A stretch of DNA of 64,000 bases from Dermacentor variabilis (taxonomy: Eukaryota > Arthropoda > Arachnida > Ixodida > Ixodidae), in contig NC_134571.1 of NCBI RefSeq assembly GCF_050947875.1, positions 226,868,024-226,932,023 of the forward strand, written 5' to 3'. The translations under genes were made by a program, and so were the position numbers. Below the pieces are notes generated by a model that did not search any database, was not told where the DNA came from, and worked only from the letters and a program-made list of their open reading frames with translations. Shown piece after piece: positions 1 to 10,859 of this stretch (the stretch's first letter is position 1; the number at the start of each line of letters is the position of its first letter).

Positions 1-639
1 GCGCGCAGCCGGTCGCGAGCTGTAGTGACCCACCTCACCGGAGTCGCATTGCTGTGAAACGGGTCAATTCTGACCGTCACTCTCTTGAAGGGCTCCAGGT
101 GCAATGCTTTTGCTGCTTGACCGACGGCCTGCCGCAGAACCCTTACGGCGGTGGACATGATGGCAAAACAAGCATGGACGGCTACGAAGAAGAAGAAAAA
201 ACAGCCAATGGTGCTTTGCGCTCACCCAACGGTCAAAAAAATGCCTCAGCTTTTTTTTCTTTTTTAATGTACAGACGGAATCACCAGGCCCCGCACACTC
301 TCAAGTTCAACAAATGGCCAAAATGGCCACAGAGGGCGAAAAATCAATCGAGGCGTGTTTCAGCGTAAGCGCGTAAGTGGAGCTACTGTAATTTGGTCGA
401 ATACTTTAATTGGTGCTTTTTCTGCTAGGGGCGCTGAACATGCTGAATTTTTTACGGTACACAAACCATTGACATAAACAATCGAGGTGTCTAAGGATGT
501 TTTTTTTTTACCTCAGGCAAATAGGCAGTTGATTTTCTTTAAATTTTTTTGTTGAAGCTGCTTTTTAGTCATAGCGTCAATGTTTTTGTACTTGATTAAC
601 CACCGACAGCCTATTGGTATCGATGTGTTTCCTGGCCGT
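1..639. other. No gene recognised
   Basis: Open frames here are short and show no motif I recognise. The stretch is mixed-composition sequence with short T-runs near 250 and 500. It may be flanking or 5' sequence of something outside the window, but nothing in it proves this. Confidence 0.3.
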
Positions 640-1250
640 TGACGTTCGATATAGTGCCTAGAAACGAGACGGTCATTAGAGGAAACGCCAGTTCTCGTGA
701 TTGGCCAGTCATTTCAGCGGGTGCGAGAGAGAAAATCTGGGGGCGTTTGCGCCTGAAATTTCTCCCTTTGCCTAGGTACTACGGAGGAGAAGCCGATTTG
801 CTTGTTTCGTACGCGTTTGTCCCTAGGCGCGCATTTTGCCGTGTGTCGGCTGGCGATCCTTCAAATCAATGTCTCCTTTCTTGACGAAGCCCTGCGTCGC
901 CTACAAGTTTTCCTCCTGCGTTTCCTTGGGTTTGCTGGCGCAGTGCACTGGCGCAAACGATTGTTGTCGTTTGGTCAGTGGTCTCCCGTGAAGGCGAGTA
1001 TGATATGGCGTTGCCCTGTCACTACCAGTGTCGTACGTATACTTCCGATAGCGATCGGCACCGATCCGGATCGAAATTCTCGACTGCGATTGGGTCTCTC
1101 GCTCATTTTGTCCAAAGGAGGCAATCACGTCCGCGAAATTCGGTCAGGATCGGGCGTGATCGCGATCAGCAGTGCGCCGGAACACAAGATACACACACAG
1201 CGCACACTGTCAACAATTGCATTGCGAAAGCATTGCGGCCTTTGAAGAGT
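640..1250. other. CpG-rich patch, possible promoter or 5' exon
   Basis: This stretch is visibly richer in CG dinucleotides than its AT-rich surroundings, with clusters of CGATCG/CCGATCCGGATCG-like sequence around 1040-1170. Open frames cross it on both strands, as expected for GC-rich DNA, and none shows a known domain. It could be a promoter or non-coding first exon, or a GC-rich repeat fragment. No TATA box, initiator or splice site could be assigned with confidence. Confidence 0.25.
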
Positions 1251-3175
1251 AGTGCATGGCAATAGTCACTTGATGGATATAGCATATATCACATATATAG
1301 CAAAATATTTATCATCTTCACACTTTGCCCTGTGTGTGCGTTTTCGTTCCTTGCTTCTACCCCTGTCACACTGGTATTTCCTGCCGTCCTCGCGAATTTT
1401 CCCATGCGTCGAACGCTTCGAGCGGGCTCAATTGCGCGTTATTCAGTTGCCATAATTTAAACTTTAAAATACCACTAACTAGTAGCGTGGGGTCTGTTTT
1501 TCACGTTTCTGTGTCTCGTCCGCTACCGCTGTTGCCTTAGTATGTCAAACGCCACACTTCTGACTGCTGTTGCAGAAGTTTTAGCGTCACAAGCTGGCGG
1601 CTGGACGTAATATTTATTTTAAGTCCAGCACGCTTAGGCCTCCGCCACTCCAATCTACGGGTCACCTTGTTTCCAGCTTTGATCTGCCCACTACCCCTTG
1701 GGTGCGCCCTGGCGATCCTGCGCCGCCTGCTTTATTATAACCTCATGTCCTCTCCTGAGGCCTCCATTAGCCGGTTGCACGTGCCCTCCTGGAGCAGTGC
1801 TTCTAAGAAATCCAATCTATCGTCGCGACTTAAAAAGCGACCCGCTACTTATACAACACCAGTCAGAACCTTGCCTGTCGAACCAAGTCATGCTCACCTA
1901 ATTATTTAAACGATTAAGGGACTTCTGTAGGTGTCGGTCAACGTCATATTAAGCTACTGGCGAATTTGTTCCCTTTACTGGACGGATTCTGCATCTGGGC
2001 ATGCATTTTGTAGCTGTGTATTCGTATAGATGTAGGAGCTCGGTGGGAGATCTATTAGTGCAGGCAGCATGTGCTAACACCATGTGGCAGAAACTGCTTG
2101 ATGATTTCTAGTATATCATACCAGTGCACAGCTATCGTGTGCGCCACAGCCCTTATAAGTTACTTGGCTCAGCCATAAGTTCCAGCTTTGCTCCGACACC
2201 ACTTCAGTGCTGGTTTCCCATGTCTGTCTGTCCACCCAGTTCTTTAAGCTGACAACGACCGCTGTCATCATTGATTTTCATTTTTCGTTGCCAGGATCAT
2301 GATCCCCATCTTCACATTGCATTAGTACAAATAATAAGAAAGCTTTGACCACTATGGTCACCACTTTGACTAAAGGTCAGGTCCCTGCAATAATGTACAT
2401 TTCACTGTTCAGCTACCCGCAGCACTAGCTATTAAGCAGTTTTGTTCCATTGTATATCTATCATGAAAAACTAGCATCAACATACATAATTACGGACACT
2501 ATGATTCAATTATGCACTCAGCATCTCTGTAAACTTGCAACATTCACTCTCTCAGGCATAAAGCGCACTCTCAAGGGCCATCATAGAACAATATGTATAC
2601 ATTTCTTGGGAGTTCTTCGAAAGTATATTTTTTTTCAGTAGAAGTTTGGTAAACAATGAGCACCTCACCGTCATGGGCTACCAGTTTGGTGAAACGTGCA
2701 CTCATGATAAAAATCTTATATATAGATCGTCATTTGAAGAAAACCAGTTCTTTAACAAATGGTCCGTTCTGCGTTATGGTTCTACCTACCTGTTTTCTAC
2801 AAGCTGTGCATTCACATAACAAAGAAATGTATATAATGATAGTGATGAAGCGGTGCATTCGAAATAACCTTTGACATCATCACAGGAACTTGGAAACAGG
2901 TACCACATAGTGATAACTTTGATAATCATTAATCATGCCTTATACATGGCTGGACATGTTTTCGTTTGCTTCTGGCCTTCCTTGGGTCACATGATATTTT
3001 CTGTACCTCACAATGGGACCTCGAAGCATAGGCATCTAAGGCTCTCGCCATAAAAAGGAAGGACACAAAATTGATTGCTTCAATTGCTTCCCATGAAAAT
3101 GAACTACTTGTACTTTGTTTAATTTATTCACTTGAGAAATGCACATACAATACCATCCATTTTAACATAGTAGCA
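1251..3175. other. No gene recognised (about 1.9 kb)
   Basis: AT-rich sequence with only short open frames. No conserved domain, tRNA-like box or inverted repeat was recognised. Confidence 0.3.
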
Positions 3176-3262
3176 TAGGCGGCGACTGTGGGGGGTCCTG
3201 GGGCCCGAGCCCCCTCTGGAGATTTTCAAGGGGGGGGGGCTGAGCCCCCCACCCCAGGCAAT
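3176..3262 (+). repeat. Poly-G terminus of a dispersed MITE family (fragment)
   Basis: A GC-rich block made of a G-rich run, then a short spacer and a C-rich run, embedded in AT-rich DNA. It resembles the ends of the family whose best copy is at 12872-13023 and whose other ends lie near 21460, 23740, 38225 and 40170. Only one end is recognisable, so it is a truncated copy. Confidence 0.35.
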
Positions 3263-3435
3263 GCCGAAGCCTCCTTCCCCCTTCCCCCACACACACACCT
3301 AAAGTGACAATACCAGTGCTTTGTCACCCACATCATTTGAGGTTTCTTTTTTCACTTTCCTCGACCTTTTCTTTTGAAATTTTACTGAGGGTAATAGCTT
3401 ACTGCATCCTTGTTGGCGCAGACTTGAGCGGCTTT

Positions 3436-3672
3436 TAATTCATACTTTTGATTATTTATGTGCCGAAACCACGATCTCATTGTGAGGCACCCTGTAGTGG
3501 GGGACTCCGGAAACTTGCACCACAGGGGGCTCTTTAGCATGTACCTCAATCTAAGTACGTTGGTGTTTTCACATTTCGCCCCCACCGAAATGCGGCTGCC
3601 ATGGCCGGGATTAGATGTCGCGATTTCGAGCTGAGCAGCCCCACACCATAGCCACAAAGCAACCACGGCGGG
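3436..3672 (-). mobile_element. tRNA-derived SINE (Ruka-like), minus strand
   Basis: Read on the minus strand this begins with a tRNA-like head, CCGCCGTGGTTGCT, continues into the body found in the other copies (CATTTCGGTGGGGGCGAAATG, then TTGAGGTACATGCTAAAGAG), and ends with CACAATGAGATCGTGGTTTCGGCAC and an A-rich tail. It is the same family as the copies at 7937-8179, 59575-59800 and 61836-62052. The B box and body are diverged, so it is an old copy. The family resembles the ixodid SINE Ruka; that name is from memory and was not checked by alignment. Confidence 0.8.
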
Positions 3673-4178
3673 TCACTTTATTTCTGCAAATCCTGACAAT
3701 AGAGGGACACGCCCATTAGAAGCACTCGCGGTGGCTGCCTCATCCGTACTTTCTCACTTCAACATTGTTTTAAATTTCCAGTGTAAACACCATGCACATA
3801 TGCAATATATTTAAATATACACACAGGACAAAGTTTATCATATTTTTGAAAGAGATGGAGGTAGCCAATTATAAATTGTTTCTAACGGTATGGATAGCCT
3901 ATGTCTAGAGAATGAATATGTTGCTGTATGCTCACGACGCTTCAAATTGCTTTGCATGCTTTTTTGATCATGAATAAAACCTATAGACTTCAGTGACCCC
4001 TTCAGCACACTCTTTTATCAACGCCGTATGAAATACATGTGAATGTTGTGTGTCTTGGTATTGCTTCTCTTTACAGTAAGCAATGTCAATGACTCATGAA
4101 AAAAAGAAAATTTCTAATAATTTACAACATTTATTACAGATGGGAACATCGTCACTTACATGCAAACGTAAATATATA

Positions 4179-4516
4179 CAGAGTGTCCCAATTAATTATA
4201 ATGCACCAAGATTTATAAAGAGAGCAATGCGTTACTCCATGAAAACCTAGTGCATATAGTTTACACTACATTGCAGTAGCTGCCAGTAATTTTTTCATTA
4301 CTGAGGTTTAATTAGATCATTGTAATTAATGTACTATCCTAATTATCAAATTATCAATGAGGCATATGAAGGCACAGCCAAGAGACACCTAACTGCAATA
4401 TTTTCAGCCACATACTAATTGCGTACAAATTTATTATGATAGATAAATAAACCCTACGAAATATGGAGAATACCACGTGACTGTGCTCCCACCTGCATCA
4501 TAAAGCAGCACCCTCG
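4179..4516 (+). repeat. Left long terminal inverted repeat of the mariner
   Basis: Pairs with about 6875-7218 over nearly its whole length with scattered mismatches and small gaps. Both arms hold a conserved block that reads ATACCACGTGACTG on one strand, followed by a CATCATAAAGCAG block at the inner edge. Confidence 0.75.
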
Positions 4517-4878
4517 AACATGCTCCCTCTGAGTTATCCAGGACGAAATAAAGGAAATGAAGAAAAACATTGTGGTCGACATAATGCCTTATCTGCCGCA
4601 CCCCTGTCGAAGTAACACGTCTCGTTTGGTGTTTCCTGGAAAAAAGTTGTGATAGCTGTTGTCTTAGCGTAGATAAAGTGCCCAGATGTTTTTTTTTTTT
4701 CCTTTTGCTACAGAACCTGTCACCACAAAAGTGAATTGACGTCAAACATTTAAAGGTGCGTTTTGTTCCATCCCATTTGCCATCTGTTTCTCTAATGAGC
4801 ACTCGGTGTACATGATCCTTGCCTTGGCATCTGCAAATGGCAACAAGCGGAAGACCGCTAATATGTATATGACTCATG

Positions 4879-6290
4879 GAAGTGTGGCGGTAGACCAAAT
4901 GCATTGACTATCATGAGAAATTATGAAAACCTGAGACAAACTGGCAGCTTCAACAAACCGGCGGAGGACTCCATCTTTGAGTCCTAGCCTATGCAGGGAT
5001 GTTCTAGCATTTATGGCCTCAAACCCTCATGCTAGCGTGTGGGACGTGGCTGCCCAGGTACTGATTTGCAAGTCGTCAGTTTGGAGAATTCTAAATGACA
5101 GCCTTTCACCTGTCCCACCTTAATCACCAACAATGCTTGGAAGATAGGGACCCGTAGAATCGTTTAGACTTCTCACAAAAGCCCATGAGTCACCATACCT
5201 TTTGAGGAACATCATGTGCACAGATGAAGCCCATTTTTGTTGAAACGCCTAGGTAAATTTGCATAATGCACATTAGTGGAGGTACTCCAATCCACACTCT
5301 CTGAAGTGCAATAGGCACCAGTGCCAGTAGTTGCCCAGATTGTGGTTCAGAATTTATGCCGGTGCTATAATCGGTCCCATCTTCTTCGATCACATACTCA
5401 CTGGACTGTGTTACATCAACAAAATCCTTGAAGTAGTGGCGGATGAGTTCTTGGCAAAGTCCCTCACATTTTCCGCTTCTGTGGTATCAGCAAGATGGGG
5501 CACCCGCACACAGCAGCAGCCAAGCACGAAACTGGCTGGATGCGACTTTCAATGCACAATAGATTGGAAGGCACGGGCCTGTGAATTGGCCCGCTAGGTC
5601 ATCTGACCACTCTCCTCTTGATTTCTTTCTTTGGGGTTATGTGAATGATCGTGCTTACGTAATTGAGATAGACGTCAGATTAGTTCAATGCAAGGAGAAC
5701 GGATGTCTGCCGTAGAATTCCAGCGTCGGTCATCAAGAAAGCCACTGAAGATGTTTCATATTTAAAACAGCGCCAAAAACACGGACAAGGAAGGACACAG
5801 AACGAGCGCTGACTGTCGACAACACCTTTATTGAAGCCTGCGCAAATATATACAATTTGTAAGGGGCATAAAGAGAGTAAAAGAAGAAAGGGAAGGCCAG
5901 TCATCGTCGTTCAACTCCTGCTGCGCATGCGTCACTATGCTCAAGTTTAATGTTATTGACGCATGCGTAGCAGGAGTTGAACGACAATGACTCGCCTTCC
6001 CTTTCTTCTTTTGACTCTCTTTATGCCCACTGCGAATTGTATATATTTGTGCACGCATCAATAAAGGTGTTGTCGGCAGTCAGGGCTCGTTCTGTGTTCT
6101 TCCTTGTCCGTGTTTTTTGGCACTGCTTTAAATATGAATGATCCATACCAACTAGCTCGCACCCAAACCCTTCTGACTGAAGATGTCATAAAACGGAAAT
6201 AGTATTATTGCACAGCTGCAAAAGGACACCTATTCGAACACGTCCTCTTGGCAGCGGCTGGTGTTGAACGGCGCTTACGAATTCATAGAT
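4879..6290 (+). pseudogene. Mariner-like transposase, disrupted
   Basis: Conceptual plus-strand translation with frame changes recovers mariner hallmarks in order. A helix-turn-helix region has NYENLRQTGSF (about 4910-4960) and ASNPHASVWDVAAQ with SSVWRIL (about 5010-5095). The first catalytic aspartate is in MCTDEAHF (about 5213-5236), IIGPIFFDHILTG follows near 5372-5410, the second aspartate is in QDGAPAH (about 5493), and the third-acid region is SPLDFFLWGYV (about 5607-5645). After the Penelope-derived insertion at 5755-6175 the frame resumes as TEDVIKR and ends in GHLFEHVLLAA. Several stop codons and frameshifts mean no active enzyme is made. The segment 5331-5597 is the longest intact open part. 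Confidence 0.75.
5755..6175. mobile_element. Penelope-derived fold-back element (inverted terminal repeats only)
   Basis: A nearly perfect palindrome. Arm 5755-5934 pairs with 5957-6138, with a 22 nt loop (5935-5956). Beyond the right arm lies a 37 nt non-palindromic tail (6139-6175). The whole unit is bounded by an 11 bp direct repeat ACTGAAGATGT (5744-5754 and 6176-6186), which also restores the mariner transposase reading TEDV across the site. Inverted arms, a one-sided tail of about 35-40 nt and variable target duplications are the layout of Penelope-like element terminal repeats. No reverse transcriptase remains. The tail shares AACTAGCTC and a CCNTTCT end with the fold-back at 50259-50695. 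Confidence 0.7.
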
Positions 6291-6874
6291 AATAAGGACA
6301 CACTGAAATCTGGTTTTCTTCTTTCTTCTTTTTGCAGACATTCGTATTGCTAATTCAGCTCATTTAGAACTGGTATATTTACTTTCTTGAACGCATCGGT
6401 TTTGTCTTTTCTCTACACGTTGGTCGCTTCTTGGTGTGTTTATTTCGCTTTGGTTTTTTGACACGAAACTGTTTTTATAGCACATATACACTTTCATGAA
6501 AAATAAAACGATAACTTTAATTCAGCTTTGATCCGAAGGAAGTTTCTGGTGCAAAATATAGCTTCGCGCACACTCTTTTCATGCGGTGCGAGCAAAGCCG
6601 GGATTTTGAAACATTCTATGGCTATTACATTGCTTTCCTCATTTCGTGTGTAGTCAAAGCGGCGCTTTTGCCACATTATCATGGGGCTTTTCTTACCAAT
6701 GTGATCAATAAACCTTGTGAGACGGAAATAAGTGTGACGTAGAAATGATAGGAAGGAATAGCTGGGAAGCCGCGAAACCTGCTGATGGTGCTCCTTCCGT
6801 ACCATTATCAAGGTGATGCGCTGTCTTTACGAGTTTGCGACAGGCAACACGTTTGCTTTCAATCAGCTTATTTA
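6291..6874. other. Mariner 3' internal region
   Basis: Sequence between the end of the transposase relic and the right inverted repeat. No further coding motif was recognised. Confidence 0.4.
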
Positions 6875-7218
6875 AGGGCTCTGCTTTATGATGCGGGTGG
6901 GAGTGCAGTCACGTGGTATTTTTCATACTTCGTCAGGTTTCTTTTCCAGTTGGAAAAAATTGTACGCAATTAGTATGTCGCTGAAAACACCACAGTTAGA
7001 TGCCATTTCGGTGTCCACAATTGCTTCATTGACACTTGGAAAATTAGGACAGTACTTCTCCAGTTAGATGATTAATTGCCATTACCGAATTAAGTCTCAG
7101 TAATGAAAGAATTACTGGCGACTACTCCACTGTACTGGAAACAATATACACTAGTTTTCTTCCAGTAGCGCAAGTGCTCTTTCTTTAAGTCCTGGTGCAT
7201 GATAGTTGGGGAAGACTA
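6875..7218 (-). repeat. Right long terminal inverted repeat of the mariner
   Basis: Reverse-complement partner of 4179-4516. The outer edge is diverged from the expected terminal GGGACACCCTGTA (observed GGGGAAGACTATA), so the exact right boundary is uncertain by a few bases. Confidence 0.7.
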
Positions 7219-7219
7219 T

Positions 7220-7524
7220 AATTCACTCAGTAACCAAAATGAGGCCAAGCTAGATTCACTCGAAATCAGAATCAACTGGAGTCATGCGCAGCAGCTCATA
7301 TACTGGACCCACAGAACAAGAAAAACAGAGACAGAAAGGCTGCAGTTTCGCCGGAAGGGTGGAGCAGTATTAGTGATAGCCAAGTATGCGGCAGAAGGAA
7401 GACTGCACCGCTGAGAGGACTCAGACTGTGAAATTGATCTGTCTCCTACTATGAGGTCTTGTATACATAACGCCTTACTTCAGCGCTCAATTCTTCAAGG
7501 TCGCAAGAAGTTTGTTCAAATGCG

Positions 7525-7526
<2 letters not shown>
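7220..7526. other. No gene recognised
   Basis: An open frame of 71 codons (7199-7414) overlaps the mariner end and shows no family signature. Confidence 0.3.

Positions 7527-7589
<63 letters not shown>
7527..7589. repeat. (AT)n microsatellite
   Basis: About 31 uninterrupted AT dinucleotides. The run creates a spurious IYIYIY open frame on the minus strand. Confidence 0.95.
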
Positions 7590-7591
<2 letters not shown>

Positions 7592-7936
7592 TAAACACAC
7601 ACAGGGTTCGGAGAGCTGGTCCCCCCCCCCCTCCGGTAAAAATTAAAACTCTCCACCTATGCATAGGAGTATTCACAAACACTGGCCTGGGTTTATTATC
7701 ATTGTTGGCATTATTAGTGCATTTGCTAATGTTTTCTTATTAACCAAAATTATCATTCATGAATTGACTAAACAGTATCTGCAATCTGGCCACCATGAAG
7801 ATACCTTTACACTTAATGATAAAGCAGGTGGTGGCATACCTGTGTTCGCAAAGAATAAATCATTATCTTTGCATCTTAACATTGCTTTAACATCCGCTTC
7901 ATATCTGCACTGTAACTTTTGTGCTTTCATTTATTG

Positions 7937-8179
7937 GCACCCGCCGTGGTTGCTCAGTGGCTATGGTGTTGGGCTGCTGAGCACTAGGTCGCAGGATCGA
8001 ATCCCTGCCACGGCGGCCGCATTTCGATGGGGGCAAAATGCGAAAATGCCCGTGTACTTAGATTTAGGTGCACGTTAAAGAACGCCAGGTGCTCGAAATT
8101 TCCGTAGTACTCCACTACGGCGTGCCTCATAATCAGAAAGTGGTTTTGGTACGTAAAACCCCATAATTTAATTTTTTTT
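7937..8179 (+). mobile_element. tRNA-derived SINE (Ruka-like), complete, with target duplication
   Basis: The head is tRNA-like with an A box (TTGCTCAGTGG) and a B box (GGATCGAATCC), closed by CCACGGCGGCC that pairs with the 5' GCCGTGG. The body has ATTTCGATGGGGGCAAAATG, TTTAGGTGCACGTTAAAGAA and CTCATAATCAGAAAGTGG, ending in ACCCCATAATTTAA plus a T-run. A 12 bp direct repeat TTTCATTTATTG flanks it (7925-7936 and 8180-8191). This is the best-preserved copy in the window and can serve as the reference for the others. Confidence 0.85.
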
Positions 8180-8296
8180 TTTCATTTATTGTAATCTATA
8201 AACCTCCAAATTTGATATTTGGCAGGGTTACAAAACAGTTACGTCTTGCTTGTTTTCCAATGGCTGCATTTGTATAATCAATGATGTAAACATTGA

Positions 8297-9470
8297 CTTC
8301 ATCGTCACCATCATCAGCCTAGTTTATGTCCATTGTAGGACGAAGGCCTCGCCCTGCGTTCTGCAATTACCCCTGTCTTGCGCCAACTGATTCCAACTAA
8401 CGTCTGCAAATTTCCTAATTTAATCGCCTCACCTAGTCTCCTGCTGTCCTCGACTGCACTTCCCTTTTCTTGGCACCCATTCTGTAACCCTAATGGTTCA
8501 CTGGTTGTCTAATCTATGCATTACATGACATGCCCAGCTCCATTTCTTTCTCCTACTGTGAATTAGAATATCGGGTACCCCCGTTCGCTCTTTGATCAAT
8601 ACCACTCTCTTTCTGTCTCTTAGCCTTACGCCTAACATTCTTTGTTCCATCGCTCTTTGCACAGGCCTTTAACTTGTTCTCAAGCTTCTTGGTCAGGCTT
8701 TATGCTTCTTCCCCATATGTCAGCACCAGTAAAATACACTGATTGTACACCTTTCTGTTCAGTAATAATGGTAAGCTTCCAGTCAGGAGCTGACACTGCT
8801 GCATGCACTCCAACCCATTTGCATTGTCTAAATTTCCTTCTCATGATCAGAGTTCCCTGTGAGTAATTGACCTAGGTAAACATACTCTTGCGCAACTTCT
8901 AGAGGCTGACTGGCGATCGTGAACTCTTGTTCACTTTCCCAGTTATTGATAATTATCTATGTGTTCTGCATATTAATCTTCCACCTCACTCTTACACTCT
9001 CTCTGTTAAGGTCATCAATCATTTGTTGTAACTCGTCCCTAGTGTTGCTAAACAGGACAATGTCACCTGAAAACCGAAGGTTGCTACATATTCGCCGTTG
9101 ATCCTCAGTCCTAAGCCTTCCCAGTTTAATAGCTTGAATACTTCGTCCAAGCACCTAGTCAATAAGATTGGAGAGATTGTCTCTCCCTGTCTGATCCCTT
9201 CGTTTATAGGTATGTCTATGCTTTTCTTGGGGAGAATTAAGGTAGCTCTGGAATCAGTGTAGATACTTTCCAACATATTTACGTAAGCGTCCTTGCTTAC
9301 ATAATGCCTCTATGACTGCTAATATCTCTACTGAATCAAACCACATATATCACTTCACTTTATAATAAAGTTTCTTCTCTCTCTCTCACTCTACTGGATC
9401 AAATGCCTTTTCGTAATCTATGAAAGCCATATAGAGAGCCTGATTGCACTATGCGGATTAAGTAAGTAAA
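8297..9470 (-). pseudogene. RTE-clade LINE, 3' half, decayed
   Basis: Minus-strand relic of an RTE-type retrotransposon. The 3' end is the CATCATCAGCCT motif at about 8297-8310. Recoverable protein pieces are GIRQGETISPILLTRCLDEV (reverse transcriptase, about 9120-9200), a degenerate catalytic box FSGDIVLFSN in place of FADDIVL (about 9050-9075), and DLNRESVRVRWKINMQNT (about 8960-9010). Frameshifts separate these and a 49 bp LINE tail is inserted at 9341-9389. It is the same subfamily as 55893-56283 and 57880-58200. Confidence 0.75.
9341..9389 (+). mobile_element. 49 bp 5'-truncated LINE tail nested in the RTE relic
   Basis: Flanked by TCTACTGAATCAAA (about 9327-9340) and TCTACTGGATCAAA (9390-9403), a 14 bp target duplication with one mismatch. 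The insert ends in AATAAAGTTTCTTCTCTCTC, a tail like that of tick I-clade LINEs. The RTE coding sequence resumes directly after the second repeat copy. Confidence 0.6.
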
Positions 9471-9655
9471 TATATGAACATTGACTTACTAAGTTACAGT
9501 CAAATACTTGTGTATTGTAGCCAGTGGTGAGATTGACCCCACAAAATTAACTGACATTCACAAGTAAAATTTCTCCCTCATAACTGACATTCATAAGTAA
9601 AGTTTCTACCTGATACTTTTGTCTCCTCCTGTGTAGACCATATAAATCTGATATG

Positions 9656-9809
9656 GGCCGCTATCTTGTACACGTTTGAAAAGCCGATGTTCGATTTCGC
9701 CTCACGCGATTGGACTAGATTGGCCTAGACCGTGATATCAGCGCAGCCTAGGCAATCGCGCGAGGCGAAATCGAACGTCGGATTTTCGAACGTATACGAG
9801 ATAGCGGCC
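9656..9809. mobile_element. 154 bp MITE with ~50 bp inverted ends
   Basis: The left end GGCCGCTATCTTGTACACGT matches the reverse complement of the right end near 9785-9809. Pairing continues through TTCGATTTCGCCTC and CGCGATTG. The core contains a further partial palindrome around GGCCTAGACCGTGATATC. ATG flanks both sides, a possible 3 bp target duplication. There is no coding capacity. The superfamily is not assigned. Confidence 0.65.
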
Positions 9810-10850
9810 ATGGTCTAGGTATGGTGATAAACATCATACGGTTTCATTTATTCTTGAACAAAAAAAGTGACATTTTTTTTGTCAGTTGTCGCTTCTTGCA
9901 GCGTCATTATGCATCAAGTGCAAGTGCCCTTGGTATGTTTTAGATTACTGATAGACATCAGCTTTATTTATCTCAAAGAAACTGCACTTCGAACACATTT
10001 CTAGGAAAAATCCCTTAATATTGCACCTATAATTCATTTCTTCAAGTTTACCCTGTACTAGTAGATTCTAGAAAAATTTTAGGCAACAGAAAGAACAGTG
10101 CCTTTGCACCAGCTTGCACATTTTATTAGTCATAGTCGAAAGCAAATTTGCGAAAGCACATTGCTGGTGTTCTCCTAAAAGTTATAATTTGCGTCTCAAC
10201 AATGCTCTCAACAAAGCAGCTGCTTTTTGTTCATGCCAAAAAAAAGAACAATGCGATCAATTTCACAATTTTAGGGAATAGCATTCTAATCCGTGTAGCA
10301 TTGTCTTTGCTTATTGAACTCATAGGTTGTAAGTGTAGTACTGTGGCTGATGTAATAATTAATAACTTTGCGTTAAGTTTGATAACATTAAAAGAATAAT
10401 TTAGCACATTTTTCTATTGTGTTTCAGCAGCATGCACACTACTAACTAAACTATTGTTTCACGGCAGACAAACCTGATTCAACTTTTCTACCACAGACTT
10501 CTGACGATCATCCTCCCATTGTTTTGTTGCCATAAAACCCTCGTTATCATCATTGTTTAGTATTCTGCTCAGATTTAATAGCTGGAACTCGCCACGTCCA
10601 GACGTTATCTCTGTTGACGCATTGTCTGTGAACTTTGAGTATCAGAAGACAGTACAGCTGACAATTGTTAATACTATTATAATACACAACTTGTATGAGG
10701 CGGCTTGACACTGGCTTTAGTGCTCCTTGTCTATAAACAGGGAGGCAGAAACATTGTCTTTAACTATTCCATGATTTCTCTACGTTCAAGCAATTGCAAT
10801 AATACTTAAAAGGCACCTTTCATTGGTCAATATTGCATTCTTGAGCAGTC
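9810..10850. other. No gene recognised (about 1 kb)
   Basis: AT-rich sequence. The longest open frame (10148-10399) has no recognisable motif. Confidence 0.3.
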
Positions 10851-10859
10851 AGTCTGATC

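Larger units (their letters stand above)
4177..7219 (+). mobile_element. Mariner-family DNA transposon with ~340 bp inverted ends, decayed
   Basis: The left end (TACAGAGTGTCCC at 4177) and the right end near 7219 carry long inverted repeats. The segment 4179 to about 4516 matches the reverse complement of about 6875 to 7218, with shared blocks such as TGCACCAAGA/ATTACTGGCGACTAC and ATACCACGTGACTGYRCTCCCAC. A TA dinucleotide sits at each end, as expected for Tc1/mariner elements. Between the ends is a broken plus-strand transposase (4879-6290), itself split by a 421 bp insertion. Terminal repeats of this length are unusual, since most mariners have about 30 bp ends. The start motif resembles a repeat that is very abundant in tick genomes. 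Confidence 0.8.

Noticed and set aside
4434..4904. 156-codon minus-strand frame
   Set aside because: Overlaps the mariner left inverted repeat and the antisense of the transposase N-terminal region; no motif of its own.
7449..7682. Open frame rich in IYIYIY on the minus strand (also 58163-58456)
   Set aside because: Produced entirely by translation of the (AT)n microsatellites; not a protein.
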